In this document: one piece after another, positions 9,498 to 18,092 of the stretch | Layout of the letters: each line of letters opens with the position of its first letter | Position numbering within the stretch: position 1 is the stretch's first letter | Source: an uncultured Hungatella sp. | Lineage (GTDB): Bacteria > Bacillota > Clostridia > Lachnospirales > Lachnospiraceae | DNA: 64,000 nt | Direction of reading: 5' to 3' | Assembly (NCBI GenBank): GCA_910585435.1 | Contig: CAJUEJ010000015.1 | Span: 24,734-88,733 of the forward strand | Translations under genes and position numbers: made by a program | The notes under the pieces: generated by a model | The model's database searches: none | Seen by the model: only the letters and a program-made list of their open reading frames with translations | Told to the model about the DNA's origin: nothing

Positions 9498-10028
9498 ATG
9501 GTTGAATACAGAGAGTTAAGTGAGGATGAGCTGTGTCCGGAGATATTTCACGCATTTGTCCGGCATCAGAAGGTGGTAAAGTGCTGGAGAAAAGAAAGGG
9601 GCAAATGGGTTATCAGAGACGACCCGTTTATTGATGACTGGGGTGAGCGGGAGTATCAGTATCTGGTGAAATGCTTAAAGCATACGGTGGCCTCGGGAGG
9701 ACTGATGTACGGGGCTTTCAAGGACGGAGAGCTGAAAGGGTTTTCATCGGTTGAGGCGGAGTTTTTCGGGAGTAAGAAGGAATATCTGGATCTGTCCTGT
9801 ATCCATGTCTCAGAGGAGCTGCGGGGGGAAGGGATAGGGAAGAAACTTTTTTTGGCGGCGGCCCGGTGGGCCAGGGAGAAAGGGGCCAAAAAGCTGTATA
9901 TTTCCGGGCATTCTGCGGTGGAAACCCAGGCGTTTTATAAGGCGCTGGGGTGCGTGGAGGCTAAGGAGTATAATAAGAAGCATGTGGATCTGGAGCCTTA
10001 TGATTGTCAGTTGGAGTTTGTGGTGTGA
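9498..10028 (+). CDS. GNAT family N-acetyltransferase
   Basis: A 176-residue acetyl-CoA-dependent acetyltransferase. The acetyl-CoA-binding motif A is visible as IHVSEELRGEGIGKKLFLAAARWARE (key residues R-G-E-G-I-G), followed by the typical GHSAVETQAFYKALGCVEA. The N-terminal ~60 residues are family-specific (FVRHQKVVKCWRKE). The substrate is unknown. It is preceded by a GGGCAGGGAGAAAAAGG ribosome site and lies 64 bases after topB. Confidence 0.85.
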   Translation: MVEYRELSEDELCPEIFHAFVRHQKVVKCWRKERGKWVIRDDPFIDDWGEREYQYLVKCLKHTVASGGLMYGAFKDGELKGFSSVEAEFFGSKKEYLDLSCIHVSEELRGEGIGKKLFLAAARWAREKGAKKLYISGHSAVETQAFYKALGCVEAKEYNKKHVDLEPYDCQLEFVV

Positions 10029-10105
10029 TTTTTTGGGCGCGGGGGGGCGCTCCGGAACGGGTTCTCCTCCGTTTGCGGGTTTCGGAGACTTTTGGCGGAG
10101 GGATT

Positions 10106-11401
10106 ATGGAGAGAAGGTATTGGATTTGGATGTTGGTTTTGGTTGGAGTGATAGGGGGAATTGTGGGGTGTAAGGGTGCTGAGAGAGAGCATGAGGGATT
10201 GAAGGGATCGGAGTGTCTTGTGAGGGCAGAGTATCCGGATAAAAGGTATGGGAGTGATGAGGAGCGGTGGGAGGCGGAGAGAGAGTTGCGGATTGGGGAG
10301 GCGTTTCGGGAGAGGGTGAATGGGTTTGGGTTTGAGACGGCGGCAAGGCTTTTTTCTGAGGACAGGGGGAATCAGGTGTATTCGCCGGTGAGCCTGTATT
10401 TTTCTTTGGCTGTGGCTGCGGCCGGGGCCCAAGGGGAGACAGGGCAGGAGCTTTTAGGGGTTTTGGGGTATGAGGATGAAGGGAGGCTGGCTGAGGATTG
10501 CCGGGAGGCTTTTGCCGTCTTTTATCAGGATCAGGATGGGTATAAGCTTCAGATTGCTTCTTCTGTCTGGGTGGATAAGAGGTTTGAGGTGAAGGGGGAG
10601 TTTCTGGATCATGTGAAGGAAGCGTACTTTGGGGAGGTGTTTCGGACGGATTTTTCAGGGGAGGATGCCGGGGCGGATATGGCGTCCTGGGTGAAGGAGA
10701 AAACCTATGGGGTGCTTGAGCCTTCTGTGGAGACGAAGGAGGGGCAGGTGCTGTCGCTTTTGAATGCGGTGTATTATTATGATGAGTGGCTGGATCAGTT
10801 TGATAAGGATAAGACGGAAAAGGGAATTTTTACCTGTGGGGACGGTACGGAGGTGGAGTGTGATTTTATGAACCGCACTATGGGATCCCATGGGTTTGTG
10901 AGAGGGGAGAATTATACGGTTTCCGGTATTTCAGGGAAGAATGGGCGTATGCTGGTTCTTTTGCCGGACAGAGGGGAGGACCTTTGGCAGTTTTTGGAGT
11001 CAGGGGAAAGGCTGGAGGCTGTTTTGAATGAAGAAGAGGGAGAAAGTGGATTTGGGGAAGTGGTGTGGCAGGTGCCCAAATTTTCCTATGGCAGCAGCTA
11101 TGGGCTGAGGGATGTGCTGGAAAGAATGGGGGTGTGGGCTGCTTTTTCGCCGGAGAAGGCGGATTTTTCAGGGATCAGCCATGAGATGTGCTGGATTGAT
11201 TCGGTGATCCAGGAGGCACATATAGGGATTGATGAAAATGGGATTGAGGCGGCTTCTTTTACCCAGATGGATTGGGCGGGAGCGGCACTGCCTTCCGGTA
11301 GGGCGGAAATGATACTGGACAGGCCGTTTTTGTATGTGGTTCAGGAGAAAGGATGCCCGCTGTTTATAGGGATCTGTGAAAATCCGGCGGACGGGGAATG
11401 A
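10106..11401 (+). CDS. Serpin family lipoprotein
   Basis: A bacterial serpin of 431 residues. The start at 10106 follows GGCGGAGGG and gives a signal peptide with lipobox (WIWMLVLVGVIGGIVGC), so the protein is probably lipid-anchored outside the cell. Serpin hallmarks are NQVYSPVSLYFSLA, LLNAVYYYDEWLDQF and DRPFLYVVQEKGCPLFIGICENP. The reactive-centre hinge reads EAHIGIDENGIEAASFTQ. The Ala/Ser run is present, but the usual small residue near P14 is an Ile, so inhibitory activity is uncertain. The DNA is unusually G-rich (many GGGG runs) compared with its neighbours. Gut bacterial serpins are proposed to counter host or microbial proteases. Confidence 0.88.
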   Translation: MERRYWIWMLVLVGVIGGIVGCKGAEREHEGLKGSECLVRAEYPDKRYGSDEERWEAERELRIGEAFRERVNGFGFETAARLFSEDRGNQVYSPVSLYFSLAVAAAGAQGETGQELLGVLGYEDEGRLAEDCREAFAVFYQDQDGYKLQIASSVWVDKRFEVKGEFLDHVKEAYFGEVFRTDFSGEDAGADMASWVKEKTYGVLEPSVETKEGQVLSLLNAVYYYDEWLDQFDKDKTEKGIFTCGDGTEVECDFMNRTMGSHGFVRGENYTVSGISGKNGRMLVLLPDRGEDLWQFLESGERLEAVLNEEEGESGFGEVVWQVPKFSYGSSYGLRDVLERMGVWAAFSPEKADFSGISHEMCWIDSVIQEAHIGIDENGIEAASFTQMDWAGAALPSGRAEMILDRPFLYVVQEKGCPLFIGICENPADGE

Positions 11402-11437
11402 GAAGGGCAGAGAAAAAAGAGAAGGGAAGAGGATTTT

Positions 11438-11926
11438 ATGGAGCGGAGAGATAAGATTAATTATTATCTGGATCTGGCGGAGGTGGTTTCTAAGAGGGCT
11501 ACCTGCTTAAGAAAGCGTTATGGGGCGGTGATTGTGAAAAATGATGAGGTGATCTCCACAGGGTATGTGGGTGCGCCCAGAGGCAGGAAGAACTGTTCGG
11601 ATCTGGGGGTGTGTATCCGGCAGAGGATGAATATTCCCAGAGGGGAACGGTATGAGCTGTGCCGCAGCGTTCACGCCGAGGCCAATGCCATTATCAGCGC
11701 GGAGCGGGAGAAGATGATAGGGGCGTCTATGTATCTGGTGGGAAAGGAAGTGGATACGGATCAGTATGTGAAGAACTGCAACAGCTGCTCTATGTGCAAG
11801 CGGCTGATCATTAATGCGGGGATTGACACGGTGTATGTCCGGGACGATGAGGAGCATTACCGGGTGGTTCAGGTGGAGGAATGGATCCAACAGGATGAGT
11901 CGCTGGATGGGACATTTGGATATTAG
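11438..11926 (+). CDS. Deoxycytidylate/cytidine deaminase family protein (ComEB-like)
   Basis: A 162-residue zinc-dependent deaminase resembling dCMP deaminase, which makes dUMP for thymidylate synthesis. The catalytic motif is CRSVHAEANAIISA (His-Ala-Glu) and the second zinc motif is NCNSCSMCKRLIINAG, a Cys-x2-Cys. The GYVGAPRGRKNC loop is also typical of the family. It follows the serpin by 36 bases and is the last gene before a terminator at 11961. Confidence 0.88.
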   Translation: MERRDKINYYLDLAEVVSKRATCLRKRYGAVIVKNDEVISTGYVGAPRGRKNCSDLGVCIRQRMNIPRGERYELCRSVHAEANAIISAEREKMIGASMYLVGKEVDTDQYVKNCNSCSMCKRLIINAGIDTVYVRDDEEHYRVVQVEEWIQQDESLDGTFGY

Positions 11927-11960
11927 GAAGGGCTGAAATTTGCTATAGTAAAATGAATCA

Positions 11961-11994
11961 GGTCTGCCGCGGTTTCACGGCAGACCCTGTTTTT
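11961..11994. terminator. Rho-independent terminator, convergent
   Basis: Stem GGTCTGCCG / CGGCAGACC with a loop of about eight bases, followed by CTGTTTTTC on the plus strand, 35 bases after the deaminase gene. On the minus strand it lies just past the yjfB stop, where the flanking ATTCATTTTACT is also moderately T-rich, so it may work in both directions. Confidence 0.8.
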
Positions 11995-12017
11995 CATCGA
12001 GCCAGTACTAGGCAGTA

Positions 12018-12200
12018 CTACACCCGGATATCCAGATATTCTCCTAACCCGGAAACCGGCATGGACGCTGTCTCCAGCATCTGGTTTATCGCGTCGCCGG
12101 TAACCTCGGCTGTGTCGAGAACCTTGGATAATAAAGCAACTCCCATGTTTGAAGCCATCCGGCTTGTGGACATGGAGTAAGATAACGCTGCAATATCCAT
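12018..12200 (-). CDS. YjfB family protein (putative motility-associated)
   Basis: A 60-residue protein starting MDIAALSYSMSTSRMASNMG, the typical opening of the YjfB family, which is often found near flagellar or motility genes in Firmicutes but has no proven role. It has an excellent ribosome site (GGAGGTGAT) eight bases upstream of the minus-strand ATG at 12200. The protein is predicted mainly helical. No motility genes are nearby in this window. Confidence 0.8.
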   Translation of the reverse strand: MDIAALSYSMSTSRMASNMGVALLSKVLDTAEVTGDAINQMLETASMPVSGLGEYLDIRV

Positions 12201-12361
12201 ACTATATCACCTCCGTTATGGAAATCATAAAAAAATGATAGCAGAAACCTGGAAGAAAATCAAGAGACAGTTTCTGCAGGCTGATTATGGGGCTTGATTA
12301 TTCGGCGGTGTAGGGATAAAATAAAAAGAGAATATTTTTATGAATACATAGAGGTGAGGTT

Positions 12362-13093
12362 TTGAACAAATATACGAAATTTTTACTGGGAAACGGGGCT
12401 TTTGCGGCTGTTGCCGTCTGTCTGTACTCGCCGGGGCTTATAGGCCTGTCCCCTTTCAGCCCCAATGCCGCAGCGGCGGCCGCGTCGGTTGCTATCGGGG
12501 CAGCCGCTGTGCCGGCTTTTATCTGGATGAACAAAAGCCTCCTGGCAGAAAAAGAGATAAAGCTTCTGGGAGTCAATGAAGATCAGGCGGTGCAGAAGGC
12601 GAAGGAGCTTATGGAAACCTATGGGATGAGCAGGATTCTGGGGGGAATCGCAAAGTCCGCCATATCCCAGATGGAGCGAATGGAGAATGCCCAGGCAAAC
12701 TTTGAAAGGCTGACGGCAAGAAGGTTTGAGGCAGGGACTTTAAGCTATCAGAAATTTATGGCCGTGATGCATTCTGCCCAGGCTGCCCTGGAAAAGGGGT
12801 ATGTGAGGATGGCCAACAAGATGATTATCTTCGACGAGGCGGAATACAGGAGGCTGACATCGGATGCATACAAGAAGGACGACATTCCGGACCAGATCCA
12901 GGAGGAAAAGAGAAAATTGTATGACACAAACCTTGAAGATCTCCGGGGGATTTTAGAAAGCCATGAGAGGATTCTGTTGGGAATCGATCATCTGATGATG
13001 GAGATGTCTGAGGTGGACTGTTCAGATCATGAGATCGATCATGCCGCCCAGGAGATTGATACGCTTCTAAAACAGCTGGAATACTATAAATAA
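12362..13093 (+). CDS. XpaC-like protein (5-bromo-4-chloroindolyl phosphate hydrolysis family)
   Basis: A 243-residue protein with two short hydrophobic segments at ~8-30 and ~36-55, then a long helical, coiled-coil-prone cytoplasmic region. This layout, and the position next to a TelA gene, match XpaC, paired with the TelA homologue YaaN in Bacillus subtilis. Its biochemical role is unknown and the family name reflects an old phenotype, not a proven phosphatase. The start is TTG at 12362, chosen because GAGGTGAGG lies directly upstream and no ATG gives the hydrophobic N-terminus. It is the first gene of a four-gene operon. Confidence 0.75.
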   Translation: MNKYTKFLLGNGAFAAVAVCLYSPGLIGLSPFSPNAAAAAASVAIGAAAVPAFIWMNKSLLAEKEIKLLGVNEDQAVQKAKELMETYGMSRILGGIAKSAISQMERMENAQANFERLTARRFEAGTLSYQKFMAVMHSAQAALEKGYVRMANKMIIFDEAEYRRLTSDAYKKDDIPDQIQEEKRKLYDTNLEDLRGILESHERILLGIDHLMMEMSEVDCSDHEIDHAAQEIDTLLKQLEYYK

Positions 13094-13105
13094 ATGGAGG
13101 AACCT

Positions 13106-14791
13106 ATGAAAAACAGTAAAAATCAGATCTTCATCATCACGGCAACCGGAATCCTGGTGTTTGTGGCTGTGTTCGCCGGGATTCTTTTAACCAGGAATGC
13201 GGGAAAGTCCACCAAGACCATCAATACAGAGTCTGCAATCTCTGTCATTGAGCGGTATGTGAAAAAAATCGATCCAAGGCAGGCAGAGGTGATAAAGTCA
13301 CCGGTGGAGCTGACGGACAGCCATGTAGACGAGCTGCCGGATATTGACACCAATGACATCACCGTAAGGCCGGATACGTCTCTTTATGCCGAGATTTTTT
13401 CCACGTCGGAAAAATGCGGGCCGGGAAAGGACGGGTGGATCAATGAGGTGGCAGAAAGCTTTAACCGATCAGGGTTTGAGGTAGATGGAGAGCCGGTTTC
13501 CGTCATGATCCGGAATGTGGCCTCCGGTCTTGGCATGGACTATATAAGCAGCGGCAAATATATTCCTGACGGCTACACCCCTTCCAATGATTTCTGGGGC
13601 AAGATGCTGGAGGCTGACGGGGTAAGGATGGAGACGGTCAGTGACGGTCTGGTGAACAATACGGCAGGGATCCTGCTGTCTAAAAATACCCACAAGGCCC
13701 TGGTGGAGAAATACGGTTCCATCAACCTGAAAACCATTGTGGAGGCCACTGCCGGCGGAGAGTTTGCCATGGGCTACACCAATCCCTACGCATCCGCCAC
13801 AGGCTTGAATTTCCTTATCTCCACTCTCCAGACCTACAATGCCCAGGATCCTCTTCATGAGGATGCCATGGCCGGCTTCCAGTCCTTCCAGGCCAATGTC
13901 CCCTTTGTGGCCTACACCACCCTGCAGATGAGGGACGCTGCGGAGACAGGGACCCTGGACGGGTTTGTCATGGAATATCAGACATATATCAATGATTCAG
14001 ACCTGGCGCGGAAGTACGAATTTACTCCCTTCGGCTTTGTGCATACCAACCCTCTTTATACCACCCAGGATACACCTGAGGAGAAGAAAGAGATTCTGAA
14101 GCTGTTTGCTGATTTCTGCCAGAGGGAGGAGAACCAGAGGCTGGCAAAGGAGTACGGGTTCAACGTGGATTTACACTATACGGTGGAGCAGAGGGAGGTT
14201 GACGGAGATACCCTTTTAAGCGCCCAGGAGCTCTGGAAAAAGGAGAAGGATAGCGGAAAGCCGATTCTGGCAGTGTTTGTGGCGGATGTGTCCGGATCCA
14301 TGGACGGGGAGCCTCTAAACTCCTTAAAAACATCTCTTATTAACGGGATGCAGTATATCAATACCACCAACTATGTGGGGCTGGTATCCTATTCCGACGA
14401 GGTGGTTATCAATGTGCCGGTGGGACAGTTTAATCTGAACCAGCAGTCTGCTTTTAAGGGAGCAGTGGAAAGCTTAAGTGCTGCCGGCGGCACGGCTACC
14501 TTTGACGGGATCATCGTGGCGGCTGACATGCTTTTAAAGGCTAAGGAGGAGTATCCGGACGCAAAGCTGATGATGTTTGTGCTGTCTGACGGAGAGACCA
14601 ACCGGGGATATTCCCTGAAAGATATTGAAGAGCCTTTGGACGCTTTGAATATTCCTATTTATACCATTGGGTACAATGCGGATATTCCGGCGCTGGAAAG
14701 TATTTCCGCCATCAATGAGGCGGCCAGTATCAATGCGGATTCAGATGATGTGGTGTATAAACTGAGAAACTTATTTAATTCCAGCTTGTAG
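13106..14791 (+). CDS. Membrane-anchored substrate-binding protein fused to a VWA domain
   Basis: A 561-residue protein. One N-terminal transmembrane helix (IFIITATGILVFVAVFAGILL), with no lipobox, is followed by a periplasmic-binding-protein-like domain at ~55-370 (YAEIFSTSEKCGPG, TAGGEFAMGYTNPYASATGL). A von Willebrand A domain occupies ~385-555 with an intact MIDAS motif (AVFVADVSGSMDGEP, then GGTATFDG and SDGETNRG). It probably sits outside the cell, bound to the membrane. The start at 13106 (after GGAGG) is preferred to the in-frame ATG at 13094. It lies between XpaC-like and TelA genes, suggesting one complex, but no function is known. Confidence 0.85.
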   Translation: MKNSKNQIFIITATGILVFVAVFAGILLTRNAGKSTKTINTESAISVIERYVKKIDPRQAEVIKSPVELTDSHVDELPDIDTNDITVRPDTSLYAEIFSTSEKCGPGKDGWINEVAESFNRSGFEVDGEPVSVMIRNVASGLGMDYISSGKYIPDGYTPSNDFWGKMLEADGVRMETVSDGLVNNTAGILLSKNTHKALVEKYGSINLKTIVEATAGGEFAMGYTNPYASATGLNFLISTLQTYNAQDPLHEDAMAGFQSFQANVPFVAYTTLQMRDAAETGTLDGFVMEYQTYINDSDLARKYEFTPFGFVHTNPLYTTQDTPEEKKEILKLFADFCQREENQRLAKEYGFNVDLHYTVEQREVDGDTLLSAQELWKKEKDSGKPILAVFVADVSGSMDGEPLNSLKTSLINGMQYINTTNYVGLVSYSDEVVINVPVGQFNLNQQSAFKGAVESLSAAGGTATFDGIIVAADMLLKAKEEYPDAKLMMFVLSDGETNRGYSLKDIEEPLDALNIPIYTIGYNADIPALESISAINEAASINADSDDVVYKLRNLFNSSL

Positions 14792-14805
14792 GGGAGGATT
14801 TACGT

Positions 14806-15954
14806 ATGGCATTTACATTGGATATTCCAAAAAAGGAAGAGATTAAAAAAGTGGTGGAAGAGCAGACCATGGTAGATGAGGAGACCAGCCTTGTGATCTC
14901 CGACGCGTCAAAACAAAAGGGGGATGAAATCCTCCGGACGGATATAGACAATTTCCAGGACAGGAAGGAGCTGACAAAGGCTATCGAAGAGTTCGGTGCC
15001 GATGTGGTGAAGAAATCCTCTGACAGGAATGCGCTGATGAAAACCAGGATCGGGGATCTGTCCAGGGCAGGAGGCGAAAGCGGGGAGGTGGCTAAGGGGC
15101 TTGAGGAGCTTTCCAGGCAGATGAAGGATCTGGATCCTTCCGGGATTGATTTCGTGAAGAGAGGGCCTTTGGGGAAGGTGTTTAACCCGGTGCGGGCGTA
15201 TTTCAACCGGTATAAAGCCGCTGATACCGCCATTGCAGAGATTGTGGAGTCTCTGGACAAGGGGGCCAGGGTGCTTAGGGATGACAACACTACCCTGGAG
15301 CTGGAGCAGGCCTCCATGCGAGAGCTTACTAAGGAGCTGAACCAGAAGATTGTCCTGGGGCAGGAACTGGATGCATATCTGACAGAGCAGATAGAGCGTC
15401 AGAGAGCCTTGAACGGAGATTCGGACAAGGTGAAATTCGTGGAGGAGGAGATTTTATTCCCCTTAAGGCAGCGGATGATTGATTTTAACCAGATGCTGGC
15501 AGTGAACCAGAACGGGATCATCGCCATGGAGGTCATCCGGAAAAATAACTACGAGCTGATCCGTTCCGTAAACCGGGCGCAGACCGTGACCATCGCGGCT
15601 CTCAACGTGGCGGTGACTGTGGCAGGGGCTTTGTATAACCAGAAGATTGTCCTGGAGAAGGTGAAGACTCTCAATCAGGCCACCAACAGCATGATAGAGG
15701 CCACCTCCAGGATGCTGAATACCCAGGGGACAGAGATTCAGAAGCAGGCCATGGACTCCAATATTGATGTGGAGACTTTAAAAGGCGCGTTTAAGGAGAC
15801 CCTGGAGGCGCTGGAATCCATCAACCAGTATAAGCAAAAGGCCCTTCCCCAGATGAAGGAGACCATCGCAGAGTTTAAGCAGCTGGCGGATGAGGGGGAG
15901 AACGTGATCCGGAACATGGAGGAATCAGAGATTATGAGAAAGGAGAACGGTTGA
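14806..15954 (+). CDS. Toxic anion resistance protein (TelA family)
   Basis: A 382-residue, almost wholly helical cytoplasmic protein of the TelA/KlaA family (PF05816). Typical stretches are NPVRAYFNRYKAADTAI, KFVEEEILFPLRQRMIDFNQMLAVNQNG and MIEATSRMLNTQGTEIQKQA. The family was named from plasmid tellurite resistance, but chromosomal members are linked to envelope stress and cationic-peptide tolerance rather than tellurite. It is preceded by GGGGAGGATTTACGT, 14 bases after the VWA gene. Its last codons overlap the next gene (TTGA). Confidence 0.88.
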   Translation: MAFTLDIPKKEEIKKVVEEQTMVDEETSLVISDASKQKGDEILRTDIDNFQDRKELTKAIEEFGADVVKKSSDRNALMKTRIGDLSRAGGESGEVAKGLEELSRQMKDLDPSGIDFVKRGPLGKVFNPVRAYFNRYKAADTAIAEIVESLDKGARVLRDDNTTLELEQASMRELTKELNQKIVLGQELDAYLTEQIERQRALNGDSDKVKFVEEEILFPLRQRMIDFNQMLAVNQNGIIAMEVIRKNNYELIRSVNRAQTVTIAALNVAVTVAGALYNQKIVLEKVKTLNQATNSMIEATSRMLNTQGTEIQKQAMDSNIDVETLKGAFKETLEALESINQYKQKALPQMKETIAEFKQLADEGENVIRNMEESEIMRKENG

Positions 15955-16718
15955 ACCAGGCTATATACAATATCTTCGGAAACTGGGAGGAAACTATCCT
16001 GTGGTCCTGTCTGCAGGGTGTCATGGGGCAGGTATACCTGGGGGCAAAGGGTGACGCTGCAATGGCAGAACTGGGTGATTTTGCCTTTTATGCAGGGAAG
16101 CCGGATGAAGAGCTTCTCCGGTTCAACCCGGAAGGCCGCAATCAGGATTTTATGATTATGATTCCCCAGAATGAAGCATGGGAGCTGCTCATCGAAAGCT
16201 GCTACGGGGATAAGGCCAGGAAGGTTACCCGGTATGCATTCAAAAAAGAGAAGGATATTTTTAATAAGGACAGATTAAGGCAGGCAGTTTTGACGTTGCC
16301 GGAAGGCTATGAATGGAGGCTGCTAAAAGAGCAGGAATATGAACTGTGCCGAAACAGCGGATGGGCCCGCGATCTGGTATCCCAGTTTAAGGATTATGAA
16401 ACCTATGAAAGGCTGGGGCTGGGCGTGGTTGTGTATAAGGATCAGGAGCTGGTGGCAGGTGCATCCTCTTACAGCAGATACAGGGAAGGGATCGAGATTG
16501 AGATCGATACCAGAGAGGATCACAGAAGAAAGGGCCTGGCCTATGGGTGTGGGGCCAGGCTGATTTTAGAGTGCCTGAAAAGAGGATTGTATCCCAGCTG
16601 GGATGCACAGAATCTGTGGTCCGCAGCATTGGCCCGGAAGCTGGGGTATCATTTCAGCCATGCATATACTGCTTATGAAATTTGTTTTCAAGTACCCTGG
16701 CCGTCTAAAAATGCCTGA
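15951..16718 (+). CDS. GNAT acetyltransferase (zwittermicin-resistance-like)
   Basis: A 255-residue protein with C-terminal GNAT fold. Acetyl-CoA motif A is IDTREDHRRKGLAYGCGARLILECLKRG, followed by WDAQNLWSAALARKLGYHF. The two-part layout matches the GNAT_acetyltran group (PF12746). The start is TTG at 15951, overlapping the telA stop by four bases with AAGGAGAACGG upstream, so translation is coupled. Its 3' end overlaps the ROK gene on the other strand by 31 bases. The substrate is unknown. Confidence 0.82.
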   Translation: MNQAIYNIFGNWEETILWSCLQGVMGQVYLGAKGDAAMAELGDFAFYAGKPDEELLRFNPEGRNQDFMIMIPQNEAWELLIESCYGDKARKVTRYAFKKEKDIFNKDRLRQAVLTLPEGYEWRLLKEQEYELCRNSGWARDLVSQFKDYETYERLGLGVVVYKDQELVAGASSYSRYREGIEIEIDTREDHRRKGLAYGCGARLILECLKRGLYPSWDAQNLWSAALARKLGYHFSHAYTAYEICFQVPWPSKNA

Positions 16719-17821
16719 ATATAAGGAAGTGCGGCACCGATGGAGATATTGTGCCTGGGCATTTTGCTTATCAGAAGGAAATCGTGTTCTTCTGCAAAGG
16801 GCGTCATCTGCTGAATCTGCCCATGGAGGAAATCCAGATCCTCCTGGCACAGATATCGGGCAAGATAGCCTCCAAGAATAAAATCCGTATCATAAACCAG
16901 ATGCAGCATATTCACAGCCTTTGCCAGATTGGTGAGAAAACGGTTCCAGCGGGTGAGGGCAGAAGGCTCCTTCTGCCTTACAGCCTGGAAAAAATCCTCC
17001 GGTGTCTCTGGATCTGGGAGGAGAGCGTTCAAAGACAAAAGGGTTTCCATGCAGCCTTTCCTGCCGCAGTAGCACCGGGTTCCCTCCGGCTCCATCTGGA
17101 TGTGTTCGATGGTGGAATTGTGGCCGTGTTTTCCTGTCAGGATCACGGAATTGGAGATGACCGCAGCGCCCAGGTGCCTGCTTAACGAAAGGTAGAAAGC
17201 GTCTGTAAGCTCCGGCCAGGCCCACAATTCCGATGTGGCGGCGCTGTCTGCATCATGGATGAAGGAACAGGGATAGGGAAGGTGCCTTGAAAATTCTTCA
17301 ATGGAAAGTCCGGTGCATGAAAGGATTTCGCCGTACATCACAGTCCTTTTATCCGGCGTCACAAGCCCCTGCATGGCAAATCCCATGCCCAGAATCTGTT
17401 CCTCTGCGATGCCCAGGGAATCCTTAAATTCCAATATCTTATGGCAGACTGCCTGAAAATAGGAGCTGCTGCGTTCAAAGGGAATCTCATATACCATTCT
17501 CTCTATCTTTTCCCCATACAGGTTGACGGCAATGCATTTCACTTCTTTTTTTAAGATTTCCACCCCGAAGCTGATGCGGTAATCAGGAACAATGGAATAG
17601 GCGCAGGCTTTTCTTCCCACATACTCTGTGCTGATCAGCCCGTTTTTCCGGATCAGCCCGTCCCGCTCCAGGGCTGCCAGATTGGTGGTTATGGTAGGAA
17701 GGCTTAAGCGAAGGGCAAAGGAAATATCCTGTTGGGAGACCTTTTTGTTTTTATAGATAAAATGATAGATCAGGCTTCTGTTATTCTGTTTAATCTGACT
17801 GGGGGTAATCGTTTTTTTCAT
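16688..17821 (-). CDS. ROK family transcriptional regulator (XylR/NagC type)
   Basis: A 377-residue repressor. The N-terminal winged helix (SQQDISFALRLSLPTITTNLAALERDGLI, residues ~28-57) binds DNA. The ROK sugar-kinase-like domain follows, with GFAMQGLVTPD, SFIHDADSAATSELW and the zinc-binding signature HIQMEPEGTRCYCGRKGCMETLL. It reads divergently from the SDR/kinase pair. Two 12-base palindromes lie in the 271-base gap between them and are the likely operators. The inducer is probably the sugar or polyol handled by those enzymes. Confidence 0.9.
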   Translation of the reverse strand: MKKTITPSQIKQNNRSLIYHFIYKNKKVSQQDISFALRLSLPTITTNLAALERDGLIRKNGLISTEYVGRKACAYSIVPDYRISFGVEILKKEVKCIAVNLYGEKIERMVYEIPFERSSSYFQAVCHKILEFKDSLGIAEEQILGMGFAMQGLVTPDKRTVMYGEILSCTGLSIEEFSRHLPYPCSFIHDADSAATSELWAWPELTDAFYLSLSRHLGAAVISNSVILTGKHGHNSTIEHIQMEPEGTRCYCGRKGCMETLLSLNALLPDPETPEDFFQAVRQKEPSALTRWNRFLTNLAKAVNMLHLVYDTDFILGGYLARYLCQEDLDFLHGQIQQMTPFAEEHDFLLISKMPRHNISIGAALPYIQAFLDGQGT

Positions 17822-17899
17822 AGGCCTATCCTCTCATATCCTATATGGTTTCTGGCTAGTGTACTGCACCAATTAGCCATAGGGTTTACTTATAATGCT

Positions 17900-17911
17900 A
17901 TTTTATAAAAT
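17900..17911. promoter_or_regulatory. Candidate ROK operator, copy 1
   Basis: The 12-base perfect palindrome ATTTTATAAAAT lies 79 bases upstream of the ROK start, followed by the related TTTTGTAAAATAA. An identical copy is at 18058-18069. Assignment to the ROK protein is by position and symmetry only. Confidence 0.5.
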
Positions 17912-18007
17912 CGTTTTGTAAAATAATAGTATATCATAAAATGCCGTCAAAAATCTATTAGCCAAATTTCATGATTTATACATAAAAAGATTGTCTATTG
18001 TTACATA

Positions 18008-18036
18008 TTGACGAATCAGGTTTTATTCTCTATTAT
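18008..18036 (+). promoter_or_regulatory. Probable sigma-A promoter of the SDR gene
   Basis: TTGACG, a 17-base spacer and TATTAT, 57 bases upstream of the SDR start. The downstream palindrome at 18058 would lie within the early transcript, which suits a roadblock-type repressor site. Confidence 0.6.
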
Positions 18037-18057
18037 GTGATTATATTTATTAAAATG

Positions 18058-18069
18058 ATTTTATAAAAT
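18058..18069. promoter_or_regulatory. Candidate ROK operator, copy 2
   Basis: The second copy of ATTTTATAAAAT, just ahead of the AAAGGAGAAGG ribosome site of the SDR gene and identical to the site at 17900-17911. Confidence 0.5.
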
Positions 18070-18092
18070 AATTTTTATTAAAGGAGAAGGAT

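Noticed and set aside
10007..10432. Minus-strand Pro/His/Ser-rich open frames opposite the serpin
   Set aside because: Artefact of the G-rich sense strand; no start signals.
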